From assembly GCA_036244855.1 (NCBI GenBank), contig BQKZ01000114.1:62001-126000 (forward strand): a stretch of 64,000 nt of DNA, read 5' to 3'. Positions 23,741 through 37,000 of this stretch are shown here, piece after piece (position 1 is the stretch's first letter; each line of letters begins with the position of its first letter). Origin of the DNA: Temnopleurus reevesii. Taxonomy: Eukaryota > Echinodermata > Echinoidea > Temnopleuroida > Temnopleuridae. The notes beneath the pieces were generated by a model. It did not search any database. It worked only from the letters and a program-made list of their open reading frames with translations, and was not told where the DNA came from. The position numbers and the translations under genes are program-made.

Positions 23741-24494
23741 CCAACTGAAATGAACCATACATGACAACAATGACCATATGCGTTCTTTCAGAAAATATTT
23801 GGCTCAGGTGTTGGGTGATTCACATTTAATTTCTATCCTTGTATATAGTCCAGAAAACTTGCATCCATTTTACACCTCGACATTGATGTATGAATTTTAG
23901 TCTGATCAATATCATTTCCAATTATGGAATCAAGATCATTTCACCCTCTCTTCCATCAAGATTTCAGTGAAGATATATTCATGACTGATTACAGAAGATT
24001 ATTTCTTGCCAAAAGTTTTTCTTCTGATACATTACAAGCTGTAAAATAGCTGATGTAAGTGGTGATTCATGACATTCCTTTGGTGTGATAAGAATTTTCA
24101 ATAATATCTTCTGATTCTCTAATTTCCCTTATGTTTGTGTATCCTTTCTTGTGTGAGACATTGATGCATACATTTGAGTATGACTGAAGATGTTTTTTGT
24201 TGATGGAATCAACGTGATTTAACCCTCTCCACCATCGCATTTTCAGTGAAGGTGTTATCATGACTGATTACCCATGTTCTTGCCAAAATTTTCATATGTT
24301 TCTTATGATTCATGACGAGCCATAAAAACCTTGCATGAATGGCGATTGTACAAATATCTGTTATGATATATGGTATTCCATCAATTTGATAAAACTTTTT
24401 GATATTGATCTTCCCATTTCTAGTTTTCCACATGTATGTGGATTCCTTTGGGGGAAAGTCATTGATGCCAACATTTGAGTCGGGTAAGGTTTAT

Positions 24495-24730
24495 ATTGTA
24501 TAAACTCATATTTTTGGTGGGGTTTTATTTTTGCTAATTTAGGAACCATGAATTTTCAAAATTTATTTTTGCTAATTTAGGAACCATGAATTTTCAAAAT
24601 TTATTTTTGCTTATTTAGGAACCATGAATTTTCAAAATTTGTTACTCATTATCCGACCCACAAATATGTGTTCAATGAGCCTTCAACACGTGAAAATAAC
24701 AACATGCTACTACATGTAAACATATCTGAA
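24495..24730. repeat. ACTGTATAAGC family copy with a 38-nt triplication
   Basis: AGGAACCATGAATTTTCAAA recurs at 24541, 24579 and 24617 with exactly 38-nt spacing. Downstream words match the element at 10.2 kb. Confidence 0.8.
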
Positions 24731-25664
24731 ATTATGAATGCTCTAACATAAGCTTTAACAGTAATTGGTTATATGTGAACAAGGTGCTTTGTAATTGAAT
24801 ATCTGGTGGATATAAAACAAAATTCAAATCCTGTAGCTTTTAGTGTGTTGTGAAATGCAATCAAAAGAGATTCGTTTTTTAATAGAATACCTAGTGGATC
24901 TCAAACTTACAAATCCTTTAGCTTTACATTAATGTGGTGAGAAAGATTATCAGAAGGGAGTTGTTTGCGTTTAAACACCTGCAGTGGTGACGGAAGGTGA
25001 ATGACATGAAGAACATTACCTTGGAGGGGCGCAAGAGGGTGCGAAAAAGGGGTAAGCGAGAGGGGTACACAAGAGAGTATGCAAAGTATAGTAGTTGCCT
25101 CTTAAAGAAATAGAAGGAACATGGGATAATGTTCGGTAAGGGATCATCCTCAGCTATCAGTCACGGTATTACAACATGACAGTAACACATACCTCGACGG
25201 TAACACTGAGGAAAGACGAGGATAAATGATCTTGATACCATTCACAAAAACATCTTCGATCAGACTCAAATGAATTCATCAAAGTTACACTGAAGAACAG
25301 GGAGATGTATGTATGTGTGTAAAGCAAGAAACCAAGAAGATGCAAAAATACTAATGAACATTGATGGAGTTAGATTCATTAAAAAATGTCTCTAATCTGT
25401 TTCAGCAAACCCAAAACGTCCAAATATAGATTGTTTTGTTGTACAATGGATCTCCAAACTTCCACACAAAATTTTGAAAATAAAAATATTATTGGGTAAT
25501 TTACGAAATAATATGACTATCTAACACATTTTATTAAGCTTGTCAAATTGGCAATCAGCGCCGAGTTATCGAGTCTGTTATAGTCTGTCTGTATTCACCA
25601 AACGAACAACAATGCACTTTCTTGTTTCATAGTTATACTTTGGTTGTATTGTTGCTTTTTGAAA

Positions 25665-26140
25665 TCATGGAGACTGACTATTGGTAACATGAATTTGATA
25701 AAATAATCTCTTGAAATTAACTACAAGGCAACAAGGTCATTACATTCCGTTAATCTGCTTTCTACTAACATTTTCTAACTTAAAGATGTTACACTCAAAA
25801 CCATAATCCTATAAGCCTTTTACAAATCCATCTTACTTTGGGCTATTCTCAGAATAAATGTCTCTTGTCAAGTATTGTTGTTTATATTGTTGCTTTTTAA
25901 AGTCATTGGTTTAAATAAAGATCTGTAAAAACCGGAGACTGGTTATTGGTGACATGAATTTGATAGCATAATCTCTTGAAATTAACTCCCATGCAACAAG
26001 TTCATTACATTCCGTTAATCTGCTTTCTCCTAACATTTTCTGCTTTGAACATTCTACACTCAAAACCATCATCCTATAAGCCTTCTACGAATCCATCTTC
26101 CTTTGGGCTATTCTCAGAATAAATGTCTCTTGTCAAGAAC
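25665..26140. repeat. Two ~200-nt direct repeats
   Basis: GGAGACTGACTATTGGTAAC through CAGAATAAATGTCTCTTGTC at 25670-25870 recurs at 25936-26136 with few changes. Confidence 0.88.
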
Positions 26141-26808
26141 AAAATCCCATCCTTGATAGGCTAATGATAAGATGGATCTCGATTTGTCAGGAGAGGATGA
26201 GGTGAATCACCTGAGCGGTCAAATAAGAGAGAAGAAAACGGGGAATTTTTCAAGTTTTTAAAAAGCCGTTGAAGTGTTCACTTGTGGACTTCTCGTGTGG
26301 AGATTTAGATTACAAGATATTTCCCTCTTCAAACTTCAAATTTGATTGGTAATATAAAGGCCCACCAAGGTTATGTTAGTATTTTTTGCACGAATGTCAG
26401 AGATTTGTTTGATAATCCATGGAGAAAACACATTTCTGAAAAATACCCAAAACAGAATAACTTGATTCTAGATATAAAAAAAGGAAAATGAAATTTATTA
26501 TTTACATGCTGGAAGACATTGTCACACAGGCGCTATCAAGATATCTACGGAAATTTAACGAATCGTGCCCTGTCGCTTCAGTGTGCCTACGTAGGTGATA
26601 TTTTTAATTTTATTGTTTTTAATCACTAAATGTTGATTTTGAAGCCTTCATTACAGCTTAGTTTATGTACTTCATCAACTATTTAGGTAGCATTAAGAAT
26701 CTGGCACTTTGAGAATCTTTAAACGAAAAACAATGTTGAACAAGGTCTTTAACTATATTCAGGCAATCAACTTTGGTCATTACACCATTCAAGAAATTTC
26801 TTCCTCCC

Positions 26809-26889
26809 TTGGGTTGAGTGCAGCATAATGTTTTTTTTTTCTCTGTTTAAATTGAAAGAATAAGGCATTCCAGGTGGGATTTGAAGCAA
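26809..26889 (-). mobile_element. SINE fragment
   Basis: GGGTTGAGTGCAGCATAATG and GGTGGGATTTGAAGC match the middle and tRNA-related part of the SINE at 33.3-33.6 kb. Confidence 0.5.
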
Positions 26890-27343
26890 TTACTATTTGA
26901 TTGATGGATGAAACTTGGAAATAAACCACTGTGCTTTGGGGACGAAACTTTCCAGACATATTGTAATCCGGCTTTTTTTTTGGGGGGGGGGGGGGTTACC
27001 GTAGAGTTTACATCTTTTCCAAGCCCGATAATAGCCAATCCATGTGGTTTTCAGAATTTTTCATCGACTTCTGTGGTATTCCTGCTACCCAATGAAAATC
27101 TCTGAAGAATGCTAGAATACAAATTCAATGGTTTTTTACTTAAGTGTTTCTATATTTTTCAGAACATCACTGATACCAATGTTAACAGAATATTTATTTC
27201 TATAAAATCATCTTGAGTGATATTTTAATGTAATGCATTGCCATCAAAATCAAAGCCGATAAACAAAAAAAATGAGATTTGCAAGATGCGAAGTGTTGTT
27301 CCATAGCACAGTTCTTGAATGAGTTTCTCATTGGGGTTGTTCA

Positions 27344-27971
27344 ATTACCTGGAAGAGCGCCCTCTCTTGACGGCAGCACCTGATGACTCAATCCCACCTG
27401 TAGAGAGAAACGCCAGCCGTTCATCTACCTTTACCTCTCCTTCCGAACAGCATTTAGCCCTGGTTGATTGTCATCTCATTATTATCCATGATTGTCGGCC
27501 TCTCTAAATATACATCACATTAAATACCAGAGTATCATTTTAACATCAAATCTGTATTCATATAGACCTTAAATATGTTAGAAATAACACGTTTGATGAA
27601 TCAAACCGATTCAATGAGGTTTGAAAGGGGAATCTTTGTGATGAAAAAGGAAAAATACTGATGATGCGTTTTTCAGTATATATTGGTGTTTAAGTGGATC
27701 ACTTAAACACCATTTTGTTAGATTGCAATCAATATCTAATTAATTACTGGTATGCTACTAATTGCTCTTTTCTGGTGTCACTCAGAATAACATCAAGTCA
27801 TTGTTTATATCTATACCCTACACTTTGTTAGGTGGCGTTGTATTACCTGGAAGAGCGCCCTCTCTCGACGGCAGCACCTGATGACTCAATCCCACCTGTA
27901 GAGAGAAACGCCAGCCATTCATCTACCTTTACCTCTCTTCCGAACAGCCATTAGCCCTGGTTGATTGTCAT
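27344..27971. repeat. Duplicated ~130-nt GC-rich block
   Basis: ATTACCTGGAAGAGCGCCCT through CCTGGTTGATTGTCAT is present at 27344-27474 and 27842-27971 with only a few changes. AT-rich sequence without similarity separates the copies. There is no open frame of note. Confidence 0.85.
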
Positions 27972-28752
27972 TTCCCATCTCCCTAATTAGATAGGATATT
28001 GAAAGTTCTTATCCATGGGTGTCGAAACCTTACCCCACCATCCCAAAGAGATACATGGATGGGACATGGATTGGGTGAAATGTTTGGAGGTAGTTGGGAG
28101 GATGAGGGGAAAATAAACAGCTGTAAAAAGTAAGAGGGAAAGACGCGAGGCATAGTCTCGCCATCTCGCGGGGGTTTCTTGTGAATCCATTCAGGGGCCC
28201 AGAAGAGGACGCTTTTTCCTCTAGTCTACCCTGGAGCAACGTGAGAGTTGTTTCGTGAGGAGCGACCGGTGAATGGGGGAAGGAGATGAGTCTGCACAAG
28301 GAGTTGGAGGGAAAATGAAAAGAGAAAGGAACATTAATAAGTTGGCAATGTCAGAGAAGGAGAGATGTAAAGAGGGATAAGAAAAGAGAGGGAGAAGGGA
28401 GGAAAGGAGGCGTGGGAGAGAGGAAAAAAGAAAGGAACATTGACCAGGTCATAGGATACATTAGTTTGTACTCAGTTATTTAATTGTTTGATCCTAATTA
28501 GATTCATATTTCTATCTACATGTTTATTTTACCCTGTCTTTTTATACTTAATAGTTATATTTGTTTTTAAAATCAATCTTTAATCCTGAATCTTGAATCT
28601 TAAAATAGAGATTTGTTACTTGAGAGGAGGAAATGAATAGGTATTAAAGATAGAACAGAGATTGAAGAAGTCGATTGGAGAGAGATAAAAAGAGGAAAGA
28701 GAGGAGAAAAGAAACGGACATTGACAGACATATAAGTTGACAGTAAGAGACA

Positions 28753-29765
28753 TTAGTTGAAGGTAAAACAAGACGAGCTAAAAGTAAAAGCCATTTCACC
28801 ATCGTCATGAATAAACATGAGGAAGCGAGATGAGGTGTTTGGTGCACCATGAGACGGATGCGCTGGTCTGGAGACAGATGAGAAAAGGTGTTAATGAGGC
28901 ACAGTTGGAAGAAAAAAGGGTAGACTAACATTAATGATAGAAACAGTCTTGGGAATATTGTCAGGCTTGGAGCTTATTTGTTGTCATTGTTGGGGCAATT
29001 TTTGATAATTTTTTTCAATCTTCATTTATATAAGTAATGCCAATTTCATGTGCATATAAATCTTCGCTGGTCTGGAGACAGATGAGAAAAAGTGTACGTG
29101 AGGCACAGGCAGAAAGAAAAGGGGTAGAATAACATTAATGACAGAAACACTCTATGGGAATATTGTCAGTCTTAGAGCTTATTTGTTGTCATGGTTGAGG
29201 CCATTTTTTATTGTAATCCACAATCAGATAATTAACGGCAATAACATTTGCATAGAAATCTTTATGAACATTGTTAACACAGACGCAGAGTTAGATATTT
29301 CATAATAACCTCATACATGCAATAGCATCTTATCAATATATTTTAAATTAAGTACTTGTTTCCCAATTTTATATGAACTTCTTTTTATGCATACAGTTAT
29401 TCTCACCAATACATACTAGAATTAATGGCAATGACATTTGCATAGAAATCTTTTAATACATGGTTAGGTTCAACCTTTCACTGCATTACCCCATTTATAT
29501 TGATATGCAATTGGCATCTTACTAATTCCTTTTAATAATAGATATTAGTTGAAGGTAAAACAAGACACACTAAAAGCCATTTCACCATCGTCATGAATAA
29601 TCATGAGGAAGCGAGATGAGGTGTTTGACGCACCTTGAGACGGACTCGCTGGTCTGGAGACAGATGAGAAAAGGTGTTCGTGAGGCACAGGCAGAAGGAA
29701 AAGGGGTAGACTTTAACATTAATGACACAAAACACTATTTGGGAATATTGTCAGGTTTCACTGTG
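28753..29765. repeat. Three-copy repeat
   Basis: TTAGTTGAAGGTAAAACAAG, CATTTCACCATCGTCATGAA, CGCTGGTCTGGAGACAGATG and GGGAATATTGTCAGG occur in order at about 28755-28975 and 29545-29760. A shorter copy lies at 29065-29175. Confidence 0.8.
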
Positions 29766-30382
29766 AGCAGAGGGACAAAGACCTGGGCACAAGAAAAAAA
29801 ACCTCCATTCAAGCTTTAACAGTAGCTCAATGGACAAAAAGGAAATTTCCATCCTAAAAAGTTGCATTCTGTGAGATTTGTTGAATAAGAGTCAAATCTG
29901 GGATTTTCAGTAGTTATAATGAAACTTTAAGTGTTGATGATTGAATGAAGCTATTTACAATGTTCTGCCCATCACTATTGGAAGTTATTTGTTGTCATGG
30001 ATGAGGCCATTTTAATATTTTTAATCACCATTTCGAAAATTAATGCCAATTTTCATGTGCATTTATGTCACATTGATCATGGTTAGGTTTTGCTTCAGCC
30101 TAGTCTGTCTTTCTTTCCTTTTCTTTCCTTTTTTTTTAATTCAAAACTTTGCTTCTTGTATGAAATGTGTCTCTTCCCATTACTATCCTTCTTTTTCTCC
30201 TATCTATCTTTTTTTTATCCACATTCCTTGTCCCCCGCTCTCTGTCTCTCTCCTTTCTCAAATATTATATTTGATTTCCCTCACATTATTATTTCATTAT
30301 TTTAGCCACTTAATACCCCACTATGTGCCTCCATTCTTGCTGTCTTCCATTAATAAATTGAGGATCACCTAATCTGTATTAG

Positions 30383-31330
30383 TTGGGGGACTCTTGGGGC
30401 TGTACCGTATCTGCAAAAGGAAATATGTATGTATGATATTGCTATTTCAAAGCACCATGATGCATTAAACTTTGGAATCTGCCCATCAATCTAATGGAGG
30501 TCCAAAGAAGGAAAATTTTCATGCTTAAACTCTAGTGTTGATGAATTGTTTTTCCTCGGAAGTGTGATTCAAAATATTCTTTTGGCTACTAAGGATATAC
30601 TGTTCAAGACATCCTGATGTCTTAAAAATAACTTTAATTATTCACCTACCGATAATCCTAAAGCCCAAGATCATCCCATCTCACTAGCATTCTTAGTCCA
30701 GTTGGGTCCTCTGTGATCTGAGTTATGTTTCCTGCTATTATAAGTTGGGTCACCAGGGAATAATTTTCTTGGTATCGCATCGCAAATTGCTATGCATTTT
30801 AGCATGATTGCTACGCAAAAGTTATTTTGTTAAAGCCCCGGTCACATAGGACCCCGAAAGCGACACGATTCACCCAGACTCTTTGTTAATTCACAGTTAA
30901 CTGCCTCAGAACAACGAGTCGGGGTGAATCGTGTTGCTTCTGGGATCCTATGTGACCGGGGCTTAAGCAACTTTCTCACATAGAATTGTACAGAAAAGTG
31001 TTGAAAGTGTTTTCTAGATGTCTAAAATTTCTAATCAAATGTGAGAAGTAAAATTATTCCCTTGGTCACAGGGAATTAACTGGACTAATAATTTAGTTGA
31101 ATTGCGGCGCTGGGTTGTGACTGTGGGCCTTTAATGTTGACGGACTCTAGGGCTGTATAGTATCTCCAACAAGAAATAGATATGTAGAAATGATATTGCT
31201 TCATCTGATATCCATGCTTTATGGATACACCATGATGTATTAAACTCTAGAAGCTGCCCATCAATCCTATAGGGTCCAAAGAGGCGAAATTATCAAGCTC
31301 CAACTAAAGTGTTGATGAATTGTTTTTCTT
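30383..31330. repeat. Two diverged ~200-nt repeats flanking a MITE
   Basis: GGACTCTTGGGGCTGTA, CACCATGATGCATTAAACT and GTGTTGATGAATTGTTTTTC are found near 30390-30555 and again near 31141-31328. The family A MITE copy 3 lies between them. Confidence 0.7.
30834..30962. mobile_element. Palindromic MITE, family A copy 3, TTAA-flanked
   Basis: 129 nt between TTAA (30830-30833) and TTAA (30963-30966). Termini AGCCCCGGTCACATAGGA and TCCTATGTGACCGGGGC. The TTAA flanks suggest piggyBac-type target duplication. Confidence 0.9.
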
Positions 31331-32200
31331 GTTGTGTGATACTGATCCGTCTTCCAATGTATCCAGTTTTATATGTAAAAAAATTGGACTTGAAGATACT
31401 CCCCCCCCCCCAAAAAAAAAACCCCACACCTATATTAGAGAGTGTCCGATCGATGTCATTTTTTTAAGATAGAGAGAAATTAGTAAAAGTTATTTTCGTA
31501 CATCCTCTTTCTTGGAAACACTTCATATGAAAAAGAATACTTTGGAGGCAGAAAAAAAGGCAAGTAACTTTAAAAAATTATGTATCTGGTTAGATTTGAC
31601 ATTCCTATTAATGAATTTAGGATGATAATTTAACGTTAATGAAAAGTGGAAAAGATATGTTGGGCAATATTTTGCCTTCTAGTTAAGTTTGATATCTCAT
31701 TTCAGAAAATTGACGAAAATCCCACTAGAAGTTGGAGTTTAAGTAACTCAGTAGACGTCTGATCTTTTAAGATTTCTCACATTGTCCCACTTGAATACAT
31801 TAACCTTTTCCTGTCTGCACACCTTGACGTTGTCGCGCACACCTTAGGTAGGCGTTGTTTGAGACGTGATTGCTGAAAAACAGTTCTTATTACCGGTACC
31901 TGGATGTGAGGGGGCGTTTTGAAGGGTTTTCATAGGAAATGTAACTTCGCCAGAGGATATATGGGGTGTATCTATATATGCACCCTAAAGCTACCACTGC
32001 TGTCAGAGTTTTGATGTTAATGAAATAAATGTGTGAGTTGAACTACAGAGAAAATCTAGGAGAAAAAATACTGTGATATGCTCATAGACATTATTTTCGT
32101 AGGATGTTCAAGTGTTTATTGTAAAGCTTGTGCTCAATTCAGCTTTTGAACACTTGCATGAAAACCATTTATAGCAGTTTATAAGCACATTAACTCATTT

Positions 32201-32411
32201 CCTTCAGCAAGAAATTCATCCACAGTGTGCTGCACTCAACCCAGGTGAGGTGAATGGGTACCTGGTAGGAATGATTATTCCTTGAAACGGCAAGTGCGCT
32301 GCGCTGGTGGCTGCCGGATAAAGCCAAGGTAATAATGCTGCAATTGAAAGGCGCTTAGGGAACTCTCAGAGTTGGCAAGCGCTTTATGAAAGATGTTCAT
32401 TATTATTATTA
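32201..32411 (+). mobile_element. SINE 3' part
   Basis: CCTTCAGCAAGAAATTCATC, CAACCCAGGTGAGGTGAATG and an (ATT)n tail at 32399-32411. The tRNA-like head is missing. Confidence 0.82.
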
Positions 32412-32733
32412 GATCACTGCCTTTTATGATCTACTCAATATCCAATTTAGCCAAGTTAAGCATTTTTATTACCGATCGATGGATGAATGGGGGTGTTTTT
32501 AACTGAAGGGTTTTCAAAGGAGATGTAACTAGACAGAAGACATATGGGGGTATCTTCATGCACCCTACAGCTATCACTGCTGTCAAAGCTTTGATAAGTG
32601 AGAATATATGTCAGAGATGAACTCAAAGAAAAATTAGGATGAAGAATATATTACTCAAAGAAATGAGGTACTACAATTTTTATTTTACTAAACACTACCC
32701 CCCTCCACTTATGGTAGAGTCTATTATCAGTAC

Positions 32734-32896
32734 CTGGGGGGTGTTTCATCAAGATTTGTCGCAGGGACAATAAGTCAGCGCTGACAAATTGCTTGATTGT
32801 GATTGGATGAAAAGCACCATCGCTGACAGTTGCTATGGGAACTGTCGTAAAATGACTCCTTGTCGCTGCGACAAATCTTGCTGAAACACCCCCCTG
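32734..32896. mobile_element. ~160-nt palindromic MITE, family B
   Basis: CTGGGGGGTGTTTCATCAAG / CTTGCTGAAACACCCCCCTG inverted ends, extended by GATTTGTCGCAG and CTGCGACAAATC. The arms are about 45 nt. Confidence 0.85.
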
Positions 32897-33189
32897 GACA
32901 AACGGTTCGGTTTTTATGGGGGTTTCAAAGGATACATGATATACCCAAACAAGGAAACGGAGTCATATTGAGAATATTAATGTTTAAATTTAACAAGGAA
33001 TAATATTATTAACGGGCCCTACAATACTAAACTCATAGACAATAGCTTTGGATGGAGAAGCTTTCAAAATCCCTTTATTATTTGGTACGTTCTGTCTTTT
33101 TCGGACAAAGATTCAACTCTTTTGCATTATCTCATGGTGATGAGCCCTAGTTGTCCTCTGTTTATTTTGCTAGAGCTCTCTGTGGTAGC

Positions 33190-33214
33190 AAACCTTGTCC
33201 CCCCCCCCCCCCCC
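33190..33214. repeat. Poly-C run
   Basis: An uninterrupted run of about 15 or more C residues follows CCTTGT. Confidence 0.8.
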
Positions 33215-33315
33215 GAAATGCAATATAGATCTGAACACATGCCTAGAGTTTTAATGCTCACTCAGGGGCATAATCAGATCTAGGATATGTGTCTGGAAGG
33301 GACACTGCTTGATTA

Positions 33316-33634
33316 AGAAAAAAAAAATAATAATGATAATGATGAACGGCTTTTATATAGCGCTTATCAACTCTTCACGAGAATTCCCTAAGCGCTCTAC
33401 AATTGCAGCATTATTACCCTGGCTTTAGCCCGGCAGCCACTATGCAGCGCACTTGGCGTTTCAAGGAATAATTATTCCTACCAGGTACCCATTCACGTCA
33501 CCTGGGTTGAGTGCAGCACAATGTGGATGAATTTCTTGCTGAAGGAAATTAATGCCCTGGGTGGGACTCGAACATACATGTACGACCCTCTAGTTGAAAG
33601 GCGAGAGTCATGACCACTACACCACGGCGCCTCC
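33316..33634 (-). mobile_element. Near-complete tRNA-derived SINE
   Basis: On the minus strand the head reads GGCGCCGTGGTGTAGTGGTC (A-box-like TGGTGTAGTGG). About 45 nt later come TGTTCGAGTCCCACCC (B-box), the body shared with 15 and 32 kb, and an AAGCGCTATATAAAAGCCG end with an A/T-rich tail. The head resembles a Glu/Asp-type tRNA. A short TACATGTATG insertion disturbs the T-arm. Confidence 0.85.
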
Positions 33635-33769
33635 ACATTGGTTGCAAAAAAAAGTTGCAACCTTCTGCTCGGTAAAAAAATGGAGAGCTGCTGCAAAATT
33701 GCTGCACCAATATTGCTGCCCCCCTCAACCCCATTCAAATTGATCTTTGTCTACTTGTAGATGTTTTGC

Positions 33770-35860
33770 AGGCTGGCTGTCATAACACAATCCCAGACAA
33801 TAAGTATAATTAATCCCACCTCTACCTCACCATGAAAATTGATTTTCATTTCACCCTAGAGTTGATTCGAAAGATAATCAGCAGTAAAGCTTTCATCATA
33901 ATATTAGATGCTGTATTTAACCTTTGGTATTACTATTTATTTGTAAAATAAATAGAAAATGTTGTCTCTTTTTGCAACAGCCTGTAAGATTATTATTTAG
34001 TTATAGTATATATGACCAATTTATTGGTGAGTTTGATATAAGTTTCAAATTCTCACTGATTATCACACGTACAGAACATAGGTTGAAAAGGGCTGGAACC
34101 TTTTTTTGCCCTCCCAATCCCAACTGGACTTGCCTTTGCTTACCTGCCAAATGTCATAGAACAACTCCAGACAATAACTTAATTTTTTTTGCTTCCACCT
34201 TATCAAGGAAATTGATTTTTCATTTTGCCCTGCGGCTTTATATTTGAATGAGATGCAGCAGTAGAAATCTCATATTAGATGCCAGTTGCACAAACCTTTG
34301 GTATTATCCAGAAACTATTGCTCCTTTTTGCAATGGCATGCAAGATTATATACATGTAGTGAGAGCATATGTATAGCATACTTGACCATATTATTGGCAA
34401 GTCTCATTTCATTTTCAAATTCTTGCAGATTGAACCTTATAATATCACACCGTGTGAGCGTAAGTCGGAAAGGGCTGCAACCTCCTTGACAATCCCCATG
34501 CTAACTGGATGTGCCTTTCCTTATTTATATACCTGTCACTTGTCATAGAACAACTCCAGACAATAACTATAATTAAACCTGCTTCTACCTTATTGAGGAA
34601 ATTGATTTTCATTTTGCCCTAAAGCAGAATCGAATGAGGTACAGCAGTAGAAATCCCATCATAATATTGGATTCCTATGCATGAAGCTTTTGTATTAGTA
34701 TTCATTTGTATCCAGAAAATGTTGCTCCTTTTAACAATGGCCTGTAAGATTATGTTGTGAGAGTATATTTGACCAAATTATTGGTAAATTAGATTTAAGT
34801 CTCAAATTCTTACTGATTGAAACTTATAGTATCACACCTACAGAGCGTAGGTTGGAAAGGGCTGCAACCTCTTTGACAATCCCCATGCTAACTGGATCTG
34901 CCTTTGCTTATTTATATACCTGCCAAAGATTTTAATTTCGCCCTACAGCCTATTAGAATGAGATGAAACAGAAGAAATTAGATGTTATTATTCACATGGA
35001 TCTTTTCTACAATGGCCAACATGATTGAGAGCCTATTAAGATGGATGCCTATCCAAATCATTTGCAAATTCAATATCAATTCTAATGCTTGCTGATTGAA
35101 ACTTTAAATATCGTTTATAGAGCATAGGTCAGAAAGGGCTGCAACCTTTTTTTGCCCTCCCAATCCCAACTGGACTTGCCTTTGCTTACCTTCCATATGT
35201 CATAGAACAACTCCAGACAATAAGTATAATTATTTTTGCTTCCACCTTATCAAGGAAATTGATTTTCATTTTGCCCTAAAGCAGATTTGAATGGGATTCA
35301 GCAGAAGAAATCTCATAATATTAGATTCCTATGCATAAAGCTTTTCTATTTCTATTCATTTGTATCCAAAGAATTTTACAATCGCCTGCAAGATTACCTC
35401 AATACCTTTTTTGTGTCCAGGATATTTTTTAGCCTCTATTAGTATTGTCTTCATTTACTTTTCTATTTCAATTAAAGCGCCATGAGCACCGAAAGGTGGA
35501 CCTGTGCACTATACAAGTAGCTACTATTATTATTATTATTATTATTATGTAGTGAGAGCGTATTAAGATTTTACTTGACCATATTATTGGCAAGTTTGAT
35601 TTCAGTTTCAAATTCTTGCTGATTTTAACTTAAAATACCATATTTATAGAGCATATGTTGGAAAGGGCTGCAACCTCCCTGACCCCCCATGTTAACGAGA
35701 CCCTCATTTGTTTTCCTCCCAAATGTCATTGAACAACTCCAAACAATAACTTTAATTATTTTGCTTCCACCTTATCAAGGTTATTTATTTTTCATTTTGC
35801 CCTATAGCTCGTTTGAATGAGATGCAGGAATAGAAATCTCACTGTAATAAAAGATAAAAC
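33770..35860. repeat. ~2.1 kb tandem array, unit ~375 nt, about six copies
   Basis: Each unit holds GTCATAGAACAACTCCAGAC, TTATCAAGGAAATTGATTTT, CATTTTGCCCTA, CAATGGCCTG.AAGATTA and GGAAAGGGCTGCAACCT. Unit starts are near 33780, 34150, 34538, 35200 and 35728, with a truncated copy near 34921. A SINE-type tail with (ATT)n at 35482-35548 interrupts the array. Confidence 0.88.
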
Positions 35861-35929
35861 AGACACAACACTTTCGTAATATCATTTATCTTGTGATACT
35901 GACCATGCATCCACAAGCCCATCTATATT

Positions 35930-37000
35930 CATAACCAGAGAGTAAATATTCAATCCTTTCCTTGTAATGAACCTTTCCATCGTGCTTCCTCCATTTTTAA
36001 GTAGACAATGCATTAAGCATTCATTTGTAATGATGTCCTGCCTCACTAATGAATATTCATTAAACGTTGTCCCTTACACGGTATGGGTCAACGTCAAAGA
36101 GTTGTTTCATAGGGATGAAAATGAATTCGGATCAACCCTGTAGCGCGGTTCATTTCTGAAGATGCTGTCATCTGTAGTGGTGTAGCCCCACGTTTATGAA
36201 TATTCATGACGTCAAAAAGTTGTTTCATTGGGATTTAAATGACTTTTATGAACTCGGATCAACCCCATATTCCGCTTTATTTCAGGTGATGCTTTCATCT
36301 GTAATGGTTATAAGCTTATGAATATATTCAGAATGATTATTCCCTAAATCGGTCAACATCGAGAGTTGTTTTATGTTGAGTGAATTTTGATTAACCTAAT
36401 TTCCCGGTTTATTTCTGATGACGCTTTCACCTGTAATGGTGTCTCGCCAAGCATATGAATATTCTGTTTTATTATTCCCTAAATGAGCTACCATGAAGGA
36501 GTTCTTTCACCGAGATGTTAATTACTTGTTTGAACTGGAATCAACCCTGCATCCCAGTTCAGTTTTTATAAGAATGCATTTGAGTTGGAGTAAAGAAAAT
36601 GTAACAGAATAGTGTAACATATGGATGATATTTACTAATCTTCCTGAATTTTGCCCCTAATTACAATAAAACACAGTCACAAACAATTTGGAAGTGACTG
36701 ACCAGTTATTTGTAAAAAAAAAATCCCTCTAAAATTCATAACTAGCGGGCAAATTATATACACTCTTATGATGAACCCCTCCATCGTATTCCATTTTTTA
36801 TTAGACTATGTATTAAGCATTCATTTGTAATGATGCCCTTTCGAGTTAATGAATATTCATGAAGTGATTATACCTTTACAGATTAACAGCAAAGAGTTCT
36901 TTCATTGAGATGCTAATAACTTTTATGAACTGGGGTTAACCCCAAATCCCAATGTTTTACTAATGATGCCTTTGAGTAGGGGTGAAGAAAAGGTCATATT
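35930..37000. repeat. Tandem array with ~130-150-nt units in a larger repeat
   Basis: Repeated order of TGAATATTCAT, GTCAA..AGAGTTGTTTCAT, GATCAACCC and CATCTGTAATGGT at about 36045, 36195, 36310, 36450 and 36840. The preceding block ATTAAGCATTCATTTGTAAT recurs at 36011 and 36811, so part of the array is itself duplicated. Confidence 0.78.

Larger units (their letters stand above)
31870..33060. repeat. Tandem units interrupted by a SINE and a MITE
   Basis: A unit with ATTACCG(G)TACCTGGATG, GGGTTTTCA.AGG, ATATGGGG and CACTGCTGTCA appears near 31890-32050 and 32470-32600, and partly near 32730-33000. The SINE at 32201-32411 and the foldback at 32734-32896 lie inside the array. Confidence 0.65.

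Noticed and set aside
33493..33738. Overlapping minus-strand frames of 81 and 61 codons
   Set aside because: They lie in the tRNA-derived SINE and its flank.
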